Shown here: one piece after another, positions 1 through 12,038 of the stretch | Layout of the letters: each line of letters starts with the position of its first letter | How positions within the stretch are numbered: position 1 is the stretch's first letter | From: Galeruca laticollis | Lineage: Eukaryota > Arthropoda > Insecta > Coleoptera > Chrysomelidae | DNA length: 64,000 bases | Direction: 5' to 3' | NCBI GenBank assembly: GCA_963921935.1 | Contig: OY998180.1 | Span: 40,052,811 to 40,116,810, forward strand | The notes under the pieces: model-generated | Told to the model about the DNA's origin: nothing | Databases searched by the model: none | The model's input: only the letters and a program-made list of their open reading frames with translations | Position numbers and translations under genes: made by a program

Positions 1-41
1 TTGCCATAGCAACTTTTTGTAGACTATCCAAACATGCGAAT

Positions 42-491
42 AAAAATTATATAAAAAGTATGGTACACCTTGGGCCACACTCAACAATTTATTTTCAAAT
101 ACGGACCTGTATTTTTCATTGTAATAGTTCAAATGCCAAGAAGTATGTTTAATATTGGCATAGTATTTTCATCGGAACGGAGTGTTTTGAAAATATTGAA
201 CCAGAAAAATGTTAACCTTTTTTAATATTCCATACCAGCTGTCAATGAAAAATATCAGTGAGTAATAAGTGAATCAATGTGAAGTTGATCATACAACCAG
301 AACTTGTTTAATTATTAGCGGTAATAGTTCAATATTTCCAAAACACTCTGTAGTTCAGATGTAAATACTACGCTGATATGAAACATGACTCTTGACATTC
401 GAAAAAATGCAATTAAAAATATAGATTCCTATTTGAAAATAAAAATTTGAGTGTGGTGCAATTTTAACGATACATTTTATATAATTTTTTT
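42..491. repeat. Palindromic MITE-like element
   Basis: The two halves are imperfect reverse complements. The outer arms share an AATTATATAAAA-type end followed by CCACACTCAA and TATTTTCAAATA (45-107 against 425-488). An inner pair matches as well: GTGTTTTGAAAATATTGAAC at 182-201 and its complement near 326-345. No coding sequence is present. The structure fits a non-autonomous fold-back MITE. No target duplication was found, so the ends are approximate. Confidence 0.55.
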
Positions 492-2589
492 CCCATAGAG
501 TATGCCGCAAATATTTTTAGTGCGAATACAAAAGCTTTCCAATTTATAACCTACAAAATAATGCACGTTATGCATCCAAATAAATTACTTTTTACTTTCT
601 AGCACATTTGAATTAAAGGTTGTCTTTGAAAAGTTTCTTCAAGGTTTTATTTTATGGTTTTTAGTCTACTTCTCAATCTATGCATTTCTGATACAGCATC
701 ATTATTATAAGGTGATTTTTCCGTGAGTTTTTAGCTATTATTATGATTAACGGGTTTGCCATCGTGGAGCCGCGTTATTGAATTTCGAGAATCTCTGTCT
801 AAATTCGTAACCTCAACCCACAATTGAACAATAATCACAAAACTCCTATCACCATTGTGGAGGGGCCATGTTGAATTTATGAATTTTGACATGAAGATTA
901 GGATTTCAGGCATTCAAACATCTGACTATAATTTACGGTTCAAATGAAAATTTAATGAAGTTCGTTTCTATTTCTAATAGAATAAACTAAATATTTTTCA
1001 ATATTTGGATTCTTGGAAACCCGAAACATGTAGTATACTCTACTCTTAGCTATGACGATTCCAAGGAATGTCAAATGAGTCGCACATTTTATCAACCTCC
1101 TAAAAAATACATATACATGAACTACTTGACGAAACCGAATTCTAGTTAAAATACTTTGACGTGGACTACCCCATGCCACCTACTTAATGAAAAGTATAAG
1201 TCATTCGAGGATGAAAAAGGTGCGGGCTATTCACAATTATTACCCTTGTGTTTAAATTAGAATATTTTCAATAAACCAACAAAAAATTTCAGCAAACTTA
1301 CCTATCTAATTGGTATAATTTATCCGGGTAATCATAGACAATAAGAACGGTATATATTGGCAGTTTTGTCTTTGCTCAAAAACAGACTAACTCTAACGGA
1401 CGGGACGATGTGTATTGTTTGCGTTAAATTTTCAAATATATTTAGAATGTAAGTATACGAAATAAATGTGCAATTTTCTGTTTCCAATTATTAATTTCTC
1501 TCGTGAGAAGGTGCTTACATTTACACTAGCAGTTAATTATATATTGCTAATTGAATATTATCAATGACCATCACGAATTGCTGTTAATTGGGAGATCGGA
1601 TGTAATGGTTCGATGACATAGTTTGTTCCAACATGACCTTATAAATGTTCAAAGTGAATTATTACGCTGTAGGATATACAATATTGATTTACAAGTAAAA
1701 GCTTTTGCTTTACGGAATCATTTTGAAATGAAAACAAAATATAGCTTTGTTCGAGATGTGAACGCGAGACTACCGAAGAATATTTTACTACTCTTACCGA
1801 ACAATAAAACTTTTTGTAGAGGATGTCTAGCGCCCATTTTTGATTGAACCGATGTTACTGTTGATGGTATTTGAAAAATATATTTCATCTCTTAATGAGA
1901 TAGTTTATTATATAAAAATAATGAATAATGGGAAATTACAGACAGTAAGCAGCTTTCGAGGGACACATTTGAAATCATGTACAATGTATTGAACATGAAA
2001 TATTGTATTTGGAAAGTTCAATGAAAACCTAAGGATGTGAAATTGACATCTTTACGATCATTATGCAGTTGTAAGGGATCAAATTTTTTGGATATATTTC
2101 TATAACATATGTCATTGCTGCTTTGAAATTTTCAGCTGCTGTTTTTTACTGCAGTGTGTAGTTGTATCCAAACAAGCAGTTCATTATAATGGCACATCTT
2201 GTATCAACCTAGACATAATCATACTTTTCTCATATTCTAGAGTTATTGTGTTACTGAGAATATATAATAACAATACTGGCCTTCAAGGAAACGTAGAAGC
2301 CGACCAAAAAGCACGACAAGCAATAATTAGTGAAACCGTGAGTGAAGTGTAGACGGTATTGTACCATGACATAAAACCGCTACTCAAATCTAAATTGCAA
2401 AAATTGTGGCAAACCGAGTGGAAAACATCCCAATCGAAACTACGCGACGTGAAACCGGAAGTCAAATCTGGGTCGCAGTCAATAAACAAAAGATCGCTTC
2501 AAGTTAAGCTTTAAGCTGACTAGTTTACGAATAGGCCACACCAAGCTTACTCACAGTTACTTTATTACTAAAAGTGAATCCCGAAAATG
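492..2589. other. AT-rich DNA, nothing recognised
   Basis: Only short ORFs without recognisable motifs occur here, for example 1623-1847 (+) and 2283-2489 (-). I see no RNA gene, repeat array or TE motif. Confidence 0.5.
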
Positions 2590-3115
2590 TGAATTGTTCA
2601 TTAGAGTTTCAGAATGTCGTTCCCACGAGTTGGGTCAAGTTTGCTGTCTGGCAGGGCAGTGCGCCCTTACCCTGCTGAATATTCTTACATCGGGAGATCG
2701 CCAGGTATCCCGAAAGCTCCGTTCGCGGCCGTCTATATATTGGGACTGTCAACCAATTCATCAGCACGGGTTGGTTGATACCTTGGATTCCACTTGGACT
2801 CTTCTGTCGGGCTAACCATTCCTTAGTCGATGGGTCCCAATTTTGTGGCGCCGAGAACTCGCCATACGCCCTCCCATTCTGTGTCGGATTTGTCGGTGTT
2901 TTCGCATGTAACAAGGGCGGATGATCTTCTACTGACTGTTTTTGGTGTCGCCTAATCAGTATTTACCACCCCGCCAGTGCCCCACCGACCGTTTTGAGAT
3001 GTTCCTTAGCTTCACTCCTTCGCTCCGTTCCGTCAAGCTCGAAGCAAAGGAGCTACTGAGCTCCTCGACCACCTCAAGGTCTCACAGCTCCTACAGGGAG
3101 ATGTTCCATATATAT
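2590..3115. other. GC-rich island of unknown origin
   Basis: Base composition changes sharply from AT-rich flanks to roughly 50 percent GC over about 520 bp, then reverts. The minus strand holds a 101-codon ORF (2609-2914) without a motif I recognise. Candidates are a solo LTR, a SINE or exon debris, but no LTR ends, primer site or splice pattern could be established. Confidence 0.35.
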
Positions 3116-3559
3116 TGGTGAAATCTAACACATCCATGCACAATAGCTAGTTATATTGGCAATCCTTCTTGTAATAAACATGTACCTAAACCATTCTTAC
3201 TTGCATTAAACACAACATTTTTTTCCGTCTTTTAATATTGCATTATTGGTTTATTTGCTAGTGCCTCCTTTATTTTATTGACACTATCTTCATGTTTCTG
3301 TTTCCAAGTCCATTTAACATTAATTTTCAGTAAATCACTCAAGTCACTACTTAACCCTGATCAGTTTGGTATATACCTATATAAAATTATAGTATTTTAC
3401 TTAAACTGCAAACTTACATTTTTTAAAGTACAATTTCATATTACATTCCTTTGCTTCGTCTATTATCATGCTCTTATTGGTCTGATCTATATATTAACAA
3501 ATCACCCATGTACACTTAACATCTATTAACACTTTAAAATATTATTGGAAATATTCTTT

Positions 3560-4915
3560 GGAAAACATATTTATAAAATATGTGGTAATTTTTGAATCAG
3601 TACCTTGCAAATGGCGTTGCAAAAGTACTATTTTCTGTTAACCTAATTTGATAAAATGCTGCTGCGGCATCCAATATACTAAACATTTTAGCGACTATTA
3701 GTTTGGCCACCATATCTTCAAATTTTTATATTATCATTTAAGTGTTTTGGATATAAACAAACTCATACTTTCACTCATTACTTTATTCACTATCACTAAA
3801 CATTTACGAATTCAGTTAGTTCTGTAACTTTTTCAATAATCCATAGTTTTTGTAAAATAATTAATTCTGTTTTTAAAGGTTCCTTTAACATAAATGTTAT
3901 TTTTCTACATGGTGGAGTTCCTTCTACTAATTAATGTCATATACTACATCTTTTTCATCAGTAATCTTCTGCTCGAGTACATCTTTATACAGAATTTACT
4001 GTTTTGACCCTTACTACGTGGAATCTAATCATATTACTTCTTTAAACTAAAGTAATCATTCCTAATTGTGGAATTCTTTCGAAACAGTTAGTTTAATTTC
4101 AAAAAGTAGCCTCTTTATATATTTCAAATAATTTGTTATACTCGCTTTGAACTTCTACATCTACACTAACTTTTACCATATTCATTTTATTTAAAGTAGG
4201 ATATCCTATGACTATTACTGTCGAAGGTTCAGCTTGTACCAGCTGAAATACTAAAACCTCATTTTTTTTTCTGTTGTTACAATTTAAAACTTCATTTGTG
4301 CTAATCCTGGAATATTAGAACCATTGTAGCTTTTCAAGTCTACTTATTTTTTCTAACTCTGCATCTCCAACTATATTTTTAAAAATGAATTCTAGCATCA
4401 CATTATAATCACTACCTGAATATAATTTTACCATAACTTTTAAGTCTTGTATTACAATTTCTTCCATAAGTTTGTTTTCTACTGTTCCTACTAAATTTAC
4501 AATTCTCATGAACATTCTTTGTTCTTCGTCTCTTGTATCTTCTAGCACTAAATTTACCTCTCAGTTTCTACAAACTTCTGCAAATTGGTTCAGCCACATA
4601 CATTTATTGCACTTCTCAGAATATGCTGGACATTTTGTGTAGGGATGCATTCTACTACACGATTCACATTATAAGTAATGTTCGAATTTGTTTAGTATTA
4701 TGTATGCATCTTTATTTTCTTTCTCTGTTATGTCAAACGTTCCATATATCAAGTAAGCAGCTTCACCTATGGTGGTTATCTCATTATCCAGTCTATCTTG
4801 TGCTCCACTTGCTGTTAAATATAGCATATAATACTTTTCCATCTTTTAAACGCTACGTTTCCATCAATAATTGAAGGAAGAGGTTGCTTCAACATGTCCA
4901 TATTAGCCCTTTATT
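3560..4915 (-). pseudogene. Decayed Ty3/gypsy-like gag-pol remnant
   Basis: Read on the minus strand in several frames, the order is that of a gypsy element. A gag-like start near 4900-4800 reads IIDGNVAFKRWKS, followed at 4640-4590 by a degenerate zinc knuckle (CNKCMWLNQFAEVC). Near 3910-3830 lies a segment like the N-terminal entry to gypsy reverse transcriptase (MEKLGVI.KVTEPT in relatives; here LWIIEKVTELTEFVN). After it comes a degraded PKHLNDNIKI block at 3760-3720. Stops and frameshifts are frequent, and no catalytic YxDD, RNase H, integrase or LTRs are visible. It is not the same family as the element at 5302-11957. The identification rests on motif order and is moderately secure. Confidence 0.45.
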
Positions 4916-5089
4916 TTTTATTTTGTGTAAGATCTACATTTTAACCTTCATTTTCTCGTGTTCTAACATCGTCAGTGACAAGTGACACTGCATGGTAGCC
5001 AACTTAAATGTCTCAAGGCTAGTTCACCTAACACACCGTTTTTCCATCACATATTATCATTTGATAATGATACTATATCATATTTTGAT

Positions 5090-5258
5090 TTCTATCGGCG
5101 CGGTCTTAGATAAGGCTAAGGGCGCGGACTTCCACTTCCCATAGTGGTCTGAATGCCGATGCATTTGATTCGAGATTCCGGGGGACGAAACTTAATCACC
5201 GGTAGCAATAGTAATTTTCTATTCACTGGTCGGTTACCGATGTATCGCCCAACACAAA
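5090..5258 (+). repeat. tRNA-derived SINE-like unit
   Basis: A short GC-richer block resembles a tRNA head: a GGCGCGGTCTTAGATAAGG segment (A-box region) at 5097-5115 and a GATTCGAGATTCC segment, a B box with one extra base, at 5167-5179. A ~75-bp tail follows and then a (TA)n tract at 5259-5305. It does not fold into a clean tRNA, so a SINE is likelier than a tRNA gene. The gypsy element at 5302 appears to have inserted into its TA tail. Confidence 0.4.
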
Positions 5259-5262
5259 CCAA

Positions 5263-5305
<43 letters not shown>
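5259..5305. repeat. (TA)n microsatellite
   Basis: Pure TA dinucleotide tract between the SINE-like unit and the 5' LTR. The TA tract resumes after the 3' LTR at 11955, consistent with insertion of the LTR element into a TA repeat. Confidence 0.9.
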
Positions 5306-5309
<4 letters not shown>

Positions 5310-6434
5310 TTTCTAATAATCATAAATTAATATAAGTAGTGTTTTATTTTCAAATATTCATAATTTGATTAGTTGATTGATAAATAGATATATAATATTG
5401 TGGTTATTGTAATTAAAATGATTATTACGTATTACTCAATTTAATTAATTATGAAGTACGTTTCAATGGATCCTTAAAGAAACACATATTTATAACAGAT
5501 ATATTTCATACATCAAATGTAACTCAACGTTACTAATCTGTCTATGAAACGTCATCTCAGAAGTATCGCGATGAGTATTGTCAAAATAAATAACAAACTG
5601 TCAGAGAAAATTATGACTTTTGGAATTAATTACAAATTGACGGGAAGAGACGTAATACATATTTTTAAGTTGAGTTCTACAAATTTTAGTTTAAAGTTAT
5701 AATAAGCAAGTTAGTTATCAAAAAGGTAATTATTATAATCCAAAGAAAATCAACAACAGAGAGTAATCAAAAAATAATGTAAGCGATTGAAAGTGTGCTT
5801 ATAAACAATCTTTATATATGGAAGAATTAAGAAGTCACTAATGATGGAGATACTTTAAAACATTGGAATTGTGAACGCTTAGTAGACTCTTACATTCCAA
5901 CCTGTGAGAATTTATGTACTAAAGAGAAAAGGTATAAGTAAGAGTGGACTGAGAAAATTTAAATATGGACAGATATTAGTGATATATTGGACCAAGCAAG
6001 TGTGAATACGTACAATAACGAAAAAATATTAGTGAAAGAATGAACTAATAATAGAATATTGAGTAAGTTTTTCTTTATGTTAAATAATTTTATAGATATA
6101 GATAGAACACTGAGTAAGTTTTTCTTTTAGTTAAATAATTTGATAGATATAGATAGAACACTGAGTAAGTTTTTCTTTTAGTCAAGTGATTTGATAGATA
6201 TAGTTTTTCTATTAATTTGTTGAATTTGTAAATTTCTAAAATTGAAAAAAAATAATAATTGAATTGAATTAACTACAGTTACTTTGTCTATTTCTATACA
6301 ATAGAAAGAGTCCCACAGATCCACAAAAGCGAAAGGGTCAAATAAAATAAAAGAATAAATAAATAAAATGGATATCATTATTACATAAAAATAAAAAAAA
6401 TAAAACATTGATGATTATATAAAACATTACAATA
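5302..6434 (+). repeat. 5' LTR of gypsy element
   Basis: Matches 10811-11957 over its length. It starts with TATTATATTTTCTAATAAT and ends with AACATTACAATA immediately before the primer binding site. Near its 3' end (about 6060-6195) it holds three tandem ~56-bp units containing GAGTAAGTTTTTCTTT and GATAGATATAGATAGAACAC; the 3' LTR has the same array at 11585-11735. Confidence 0.9.
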
Positions 6435-6452
6435 TGGCGCCCAACGTGGGGC
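6435..6452 (+). promoter_or_regulatory. Primer binding site, tRNA-Lys type
   Basis: TGGCGCCCAACGTGGGGC directly follows the 5' LTR. An 18-nt match of this form is the known PBS for a lysine tRNA in retroviruses and several insect LTR elements. It fixes the end of the 5' LTR and the direction of the element. Confidence 0.88.
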
Positions 6453-6581
6453 TCTCTAAGAAATCTAGTTGAAAAATTTAGCTCATTCAAAATTAGAAAT
6501 AAATTATAGAGAAGTTTTGTATTAAACAGTTGAAGATTTAAATTTTTTTTTAATAATATAAATCATATATTTGACTTTTCC

Positions 6582-8380
6582 ATGAAAAGAATTATTATAA
6601 AAAAAATAATCAATAACAAAATGGATAAAATGAACCTAAGAGATGGGAAGAAAATAAAAAAAAGAGAAGAGGAAGAAAAAGAGATAATGGAATTAGGGCA
6701 AGGTGAAGAAGTTGAAATGAAAATAGAAAGGGACAATAATGATTCGGAAGAAAATGTAAACACAAAACAAAAGGAAGCAGCAAAGAAAGAAGAAGAAAAC
6801 AACACAATTATAAAAATGTTAATGGAAATGCAGATGAAAGCGGAGAAAGTGCAAGAATGTACACAGAATTAAATAAAGAAGTTGGAGAAAAATATGAAAG
6901 AAGATATGAAAGAAATGGAAGAACGTATACAGAATGAAATAAAGATACAGGAGGAAAATATGAAAGAAATCAAAGAAAGCATACAGAATCAAATAAAGAT
7001 GCAGGAAGAAAATATGATGAATAAAATGGAGAAAATGGATGGAAAATTAGAAAACGTAAATAGATAAATAGAAGAATCGAGACTACACACAGAAAATCGT
7101 ATAAGAGAAACAAAAGAAGAAATAACAGAAGAAATGATAGGAAGATTAATAGAAATTGGAATAATACAATCAACTGAAATAAAAAAAATGAAAGAAAATG
7201 GAAATGATATGAAAAATGGAATAAAAGAGAATTCAAGAAAGATAGATAGTGAAATAAATAAAACAAATGAAAGTATACAAAGAATAAGTCAAGAAATGGA
7301 AACTAATATCGAAACATAAAAGATAGAAAAAAAGAAAACCAAAGGAAAATTAAAAGAAATTAAAGAAAAAGTCAAGAACTTGAAAGAAGACCAACGAGAA
7401 GAGACATTGAAAGTGAGGAGTGAATTAGAAAAAACACAAAACGAGCCAAGAATAATAACACTAGGCACAACAAATATAATAAAATTTGATGGAGATTTAA
7501 AGAAAATGCATCCACAAGTATTTATGAGGATGATGAGAAATAAAGTAGGGACACACACCAATATTCAAGGATTTAGAGAAATAATTATGGAACATTTGGA
7601 ACATGCATTGGTATGGTATACAACAAAGGAAGAGGAAATAGAAAAGTTTGAAGATTTTGAAAGAATGTTTATGGGTTATTTTTGGAGTGAACAAGTTCAA
7701 TCCAGAATAAGGGATATACTTTGTTTTGGAAAATATGAGGAAAACAGAGGAAACAGTATGAACGCATATGCCATTCAAATATGTGCAATGGTACAACATT
7801 TAAATCCTAAAATTAGAGAAGAAGAAATAGTTATGTACATCTCCCGACATTTCAAATATCAGATTACAGAAACCATAGCTATACAAAATATTAAAACTAT
7901 GGAAAATTCATGTAATTATTTAATAAGAATCGATCGTCATAAAAACAGTAACAGTAATGAACATTTTAATAAGTATTATTCCAATAATAATAATCGAAAT
8001 AGATATAATAATAATAATAACAACAATAACTATAGAAATAGACAAAATAATAATTTCCAAAGGAGTAATAACGTAAATAATAATAGTCAATTTAATAACA
8101 ACAATAATAATAACCAAAGATATGGCAATACAATTCACAGTATAATAATGGTAATACTCGTACAAACAATAGTCATCAAAATAGAAACCAAGATAGACAT
8201 ATTAATTATACTAGACAAAATAGGGAAAATAATAGATCAGGAAGTTTGGATAGGGAACAACAAAATCAGTATCAAGAAACAACAAGTATGGAAGCAGGAA
8301 GATGGAGTAGTGTAGATCGAATTCCCAGGATAAACAGGGAAGTCGAATTAACAGATGATAGAGAAAATCAAAATTTTTAA
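6582..8380 (+). pseudogene. gag-like gene of gypsy element, broken
   Basis: One reading frame runs from 6582 to 8315, broken by stops near 6870, 7065 and 7317. The N-terminal ~250 codons are Lys/Glu-rich with short repeats (EEMKEIKE-type) and look coiled-coil. The segment 7440-7930 looks like a capsid domain (FDGDLKKMHPQVFMRMM, then RMFMGYFWSEQVQSRIRD). From about 7940 the protein is Asn/Arg-rich (runs of N with YRNRQ), in place of a CCHC zinc knuckle. A frameshift near 8125 moves the C-terminal tail to another frame, which ends at 8380. Paralogous segments nearby read CAGAATCAAATA or CAGAATGAAATA where the first stop reads CAGAATTAAATA, so that stop fits a point change. No function survives as a single protein. 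Confidence 0.75.
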
Positions 8381-8484
8381 AATGTTGCTCCTTGCGCCAA
8401 AATGTAGCTATTTGTCATCCTCGTGAATTCATAAATTTAACAGATGATATTAATTAAGAACATATGTATGGTTTAATTATAATA

Positions 8485-9119
8485 ATGGGGAAAATAAATT
8501 CTCAAGAAATTCAAATAATAATTGACACAGGGAACGAAGCATCACTCATAAATTTAAATCTTGTAAATAAACTGAAAATAAATGTTGAAGATAAAAAAAA
8601 ATTTAAAATACCTAAGGTAACATTGTAAGGTGCAAATAATAAGAAACTATATGAAGTAAATAAAATGTATGACACCAATTTAGAGATAAAAGGAGGAAAA
8701 TTCAATTGTCAACTAATGGTAACACCAAATTTAGATACAGATAAAGTAATTGGAACAGATGTACTAGAAAAGTTTGGAACCATGATAAATTATGAAAAGA
8801 AGAAATTAAGATTAGATGGATATTGGATAGACTTTGGAAGTAAATATAGGGAAAAAGAAAAAAGGATATTGTTCAGTATAATGGAAAGAAATGATAATGA
8901 AAATAAAATTAATTTTGAAGAAGAAGAAGAATCGAATGGATTTATGGATTGTGAGGATAGATATTATGAAATTATAAATAATTCAATGAATAGGTATGAG
9001 AAGTTAGTGTCGAAGGAATCTAGAGTGGCAGAAAATTATGTGCATAGAATGGAAGTTAGAGGAATTGAAGATTTTAAGGCCAAGACATATCCAGTACCAT
9101 ATAAACTAAAAGATAAAGT
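8485..9119 (+). pseudogene. Retropepsin and truncated RT N-terminus
   Basis: The ATG at 8485 opens a frame with an aspartic protease active site, IIIDTGNEASLI (Asp-Thr-Gly at 8524-8532), and the family's C-terminal signature VIGTDVLEKFGTMINY near 8740-8800. One stop interrupts the domain at about 8626. The frame continues into a linker and the start of RT (DFKAKTYPVPYKLKDKV, 9073-9120) and then stops at 9130. The expected ~600 nt of RT palm and fingers, including the YxDD motif, are absent and the next recognisable residue is the first RNase H aspartate at 9120. This is a deletion junction rather than a frameshift alone. The protein would cleave Gag-Pol in an intact relative. Confidence 0.8.
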
Positions 9120-10682
9120 GATGCATCTTTAAGTAGATATGCAGGTATATTGGTACAATTTCAAAATGGTATAGAAGTTCCGATAAGTTTTGTGTCAAGA
9201 ACAACCAAGAAACATGAAAGAAGATATAGTGTAAGTGAACTGGAACTAGGCAGTATCATATTCTGTATAACCAAATTGAGGTTCTACCTATTAGGTAATA
9301 AATTCATTATAGAAACAGACAACCAAGCGCTGACATCAATTTTGAATAATAAATATGGAAATAACAGATTACATCGATGGGCATTGCTATTACAAGAATA
9401 CTCTTTTGAAATTAAATATATTCCAGGAAATACCAACATATTATCAGATGCTATTACAAGAATGGATGGAGAAAGTGAAAATAAGATCAAAGAAATTAGA
9501 ACTGGACTACACATATTTAAAAATAATGAAGGTCTATTTTCATATCAATCTATAATAGAAGATCAAATGTTTTTAACAGATAAAGAAAAGAAGAAGGCTA
9601 AATTAAAAGATAATATTTGGTATAAGGACGATGGAAATAAATAATTATATTTAATATCAAAGGACTTATCTAAAACTATAATTAAAGAATTACATAATGA
9701 ATATGGACATCCAGGCATAAGAAAATGTTGGATACTTTTTAGAAAAAATTATATTTGTAAGAATGATCTATCAATAATAAAAGAAATTATAAAACATTGT
9801 ACTAAATGCCAATTAAGTAAAGAGAAAAATTTTTATAATCAGTATATACCTAAATCTATAAAATCAGTAGGACCGTTACAATTGATAGCAATAGATTTCA
9901 TTTCAAATCTAATAACAAGTCACCAGTGAAACAAACATGTATTTGTAATATTGGACATTTTTTCCAAGTATATTTATTTGAAACCATGTGAAAGGACAAG
10001 TACAAAAAATGTAATAACAATATTCCAGGATTATTTTAAACTAGTAGGAAAACCACGAACATGCATATTGGACAATGCAACATATTTTAATAACAATAGA
10101 TTTAAAAAACTCATGCAAAATAATAATATTCAAATTAATTTCACCAGTATAAGACATCCAGCATCGAATCCAACAGAAAGATATATTAAGGAAATAATTT
10201 AATATTTAAGAATTTTAACTGGACATGAACAGCAAGAGTGGGACAATTAGTTGGAAGAAGTAGAAATGTTCATGAATTCATTGCCCAATACAGTAACGTT
10301 AGAAACTCCAATGTTCATAATGAAAAGGGAAAATCCACAAAGACCATGGAAGATAGAAAATTTGGAAGAATATGAAAATATTGTTGAAAATGTAAATGAA
10401 AAGTTACATACAAATGCTGATGATTATATTAAAAAAAGAAGTAAGAAAATAAAAAAACCAGTTAATTATAAAAAAGGAGAATTTGTAATATTAAGAACAC
10501 ATAGAATAGCAAATACAAAAGATAAAAAATGTGCAAAGTTAAGCCTACCATTTGAGGGCCCATCTATAATTGATAACGAGGAAGCGAAAAATAGCTATGT
10601 TTTAAAAGATCCATATACACAAAGAATTAGGGGAATTTTCAATATAAATCAAATTTATAAATTTTGGCAAAGCAACAATTAA
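9120..10682 (+). pseudogene. RNase H and integrase of gypsy element, broken
   Basis: One frame spans the whole interval with stops at 9642, about 9927, 10200 and about 10245. RNase H begins with DASLSRYAGILVQF and includes SVSELELGSI and IIETDNQALTSIL (9150-9460). Integrase has an HHCC finger (HNEYGHPGIRKC and HCTKCQ, 9690-9815), a catalytic core with IAIDF, ILDNATYF and SNPTERYIKE (the D, D and E positions), and a C-terminal part ending in a GPSII-type block (10545-10580). Two of the stops (CAG TGA AAC and AAT TAG TTG) lie where tryptophan is expected. The gene ends 119 bp before the polypurine tract. No env gene follows. Confidence 0.82.
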
Positions 10683-10800
10683 AAAAAATGTTTTGATGAT
10701 AAAAAATAAGTTATAAATATAATGTAATATTCGATCAAAATTTAAAAAATTTACCATTCAAGATTTTTCTGAACTACGTAAGACAAATGCCGAATGAAAA

Positions 10801-10810
10801 TTTGGGAAAT
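10801..10810 (+). promoter_or_regulatory. Polypurine tract
   Basis: The short purine run GGGAAA lies just upstream of the 3' LTR start at 10811, the expected position for second-strand priming. The tract is short and its exact extent is uncertain. Confidence 0.55.
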
Positions 10811-11951
10811 TATTATATTTTCTAATAATTATAAATTAATATAAGTAGTGTTATATTTTCAAATATTCATAATTTGATTAGTTGATTGATAAATAGATTA
10901 ATATTGTGGTTATTGTAATTGAAATGATTATTATGTATTACTCAATTTAATTAATTATAAAGTACGTTTCAATGGATTCTTAAAGAAACACATATTTATA
11001 ACAGATATATTTCATACATCAAATGTAACTCAACGTTATTAATCTGTCTTTGAAACGTCATCTCAGAAGTATCGCGATGAGTATTGTCAAAATAAATAAC
11101 AAACTGTCAGAGAAAATTATGACTTTTGGAATTAATTACAAATTGACGGGAAGAGACGTAATACATATTTTTAAGTTGAGTTCTACAAATTTTAGTTTAA
11201 AGTTATAATAAGCAAGTTAGTTATCAAAAAGGTAATTATTATAATCCAAGGAAAATCAACAACAGAGAGTAATCAAAAAATAATGTAAGCGATTGAAAGC
11301 GTGCTTATAAAGAATCTTCATATATGGAAGAATTAGGAAGTCACTAATGATGGAGATACTTTAAAGACATTGGAATTGTGAACGCTTAGTAGACTCTCAA
11401 ATTCGAACCTGTTGGAGTATTTATATACTAAAGAGAAAAGGTATAAGTAAGAGTGGACTGAGAAAATTTAAATATGGACAGATATTAGTGATATATTGGA
11501 CCAAGCAAGTGTGAATACGCACAATAACGAAAAAAATATTAGTGAAAGAATGAAGTAATGAAATTAAAATGAGAACAATAGAATATTGAGTAAGTTTTTC
11601 TGTATGTTGAATAATTTCAAAGATATAGATAGAACACTGAGTAAGTTTTTCGTTTAGTTAAATAATTTGATAGATATAGATAGAACACTGAGTAAGTTTT
11701 TCTTTTAGTCAAGTAATTTGATAGATATGGTTTTTTATTAATTTGTTGAATTTGTAAATTTCTAAAATTGAAAAAAAATAGTAATTGAATTAAATTAACT
11801 AAAGTTACTTTGTCTATTTCTATACATTAAAAAGAGTCTCACAGATCCACAAAAGCGAAAGGGTCAAATAAAATAGAAAAATAAATAAATATAGTATCAT
11901 TATTACATAAAAATAAAAAAAAATAAAACATTGATGATTATATAAAACATT

Positions 11952-11957
<6 letters not shown>
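10811..11957 (+). repeat. 3' LTR of gypsy element
   Basis: Direct repeat of 5302-6434 with scattered substitutions and small indels, including the three internal ~56-bp units at 11585-11735. It ends in AACATTACAATA and runs into a TA microsatellite. Confidence 0.9.
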
Positions 11958-12037
<80 letters not shown>

Positions 12038-12038
12038 A
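11955..12038. repeat. (TA)n(GA)n microsatellite
   Basis: TA dinucleotides to about 12012, then GA dinucleotides to about 12038, directly after the 3' LTR. Confidence 0.9.

Larger units (their letters stand above)
5302..11957 (+). mobile_element. Ty3/gypsy LTR retrotransposon, defective
   Basis: About 6.65 kb with 5' LTR, tRNA-Lys-type primer binding site, gag, protease, RNase H, integrase, polypurine tract and 3' LTR in standard gypsy order. The RT core is missing: the reading passes from the RT N-terminal region straight into the RNase H start at about 9119, with a frame change. Gag and integrase carry several in-frame stops. The LTRs are similar (about 8 substitutions in the first ~260 aligned positions by eye), so insertion seems younger than the coding damage would suggest, or the copy was already defective when it moved. 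Both flanks are TA repeat, so a target duplication such as ATAT cannot be resolved. Confidence 0.9.

Noticed and set aside
2609..2914. 101-codon minus ORF in the GC-rich island
   Set aside because: Stops are rare by chance in GC-rich sequence, and no recognisable domain or splice signal supports it.
5090..5180. A genuine tRNA gene
   Set aside because: Box-like segments are present, but the B box has an extra base, acceptor stems do not pair and a SINE-like tail follows.
7497..7799. Minus-strand ORFs within the gypsy gag region
   Set aside because: These are the reverse strand of a Lys/Glu/Asn-rich gene, producing Phe/Ile-rich artefacts.
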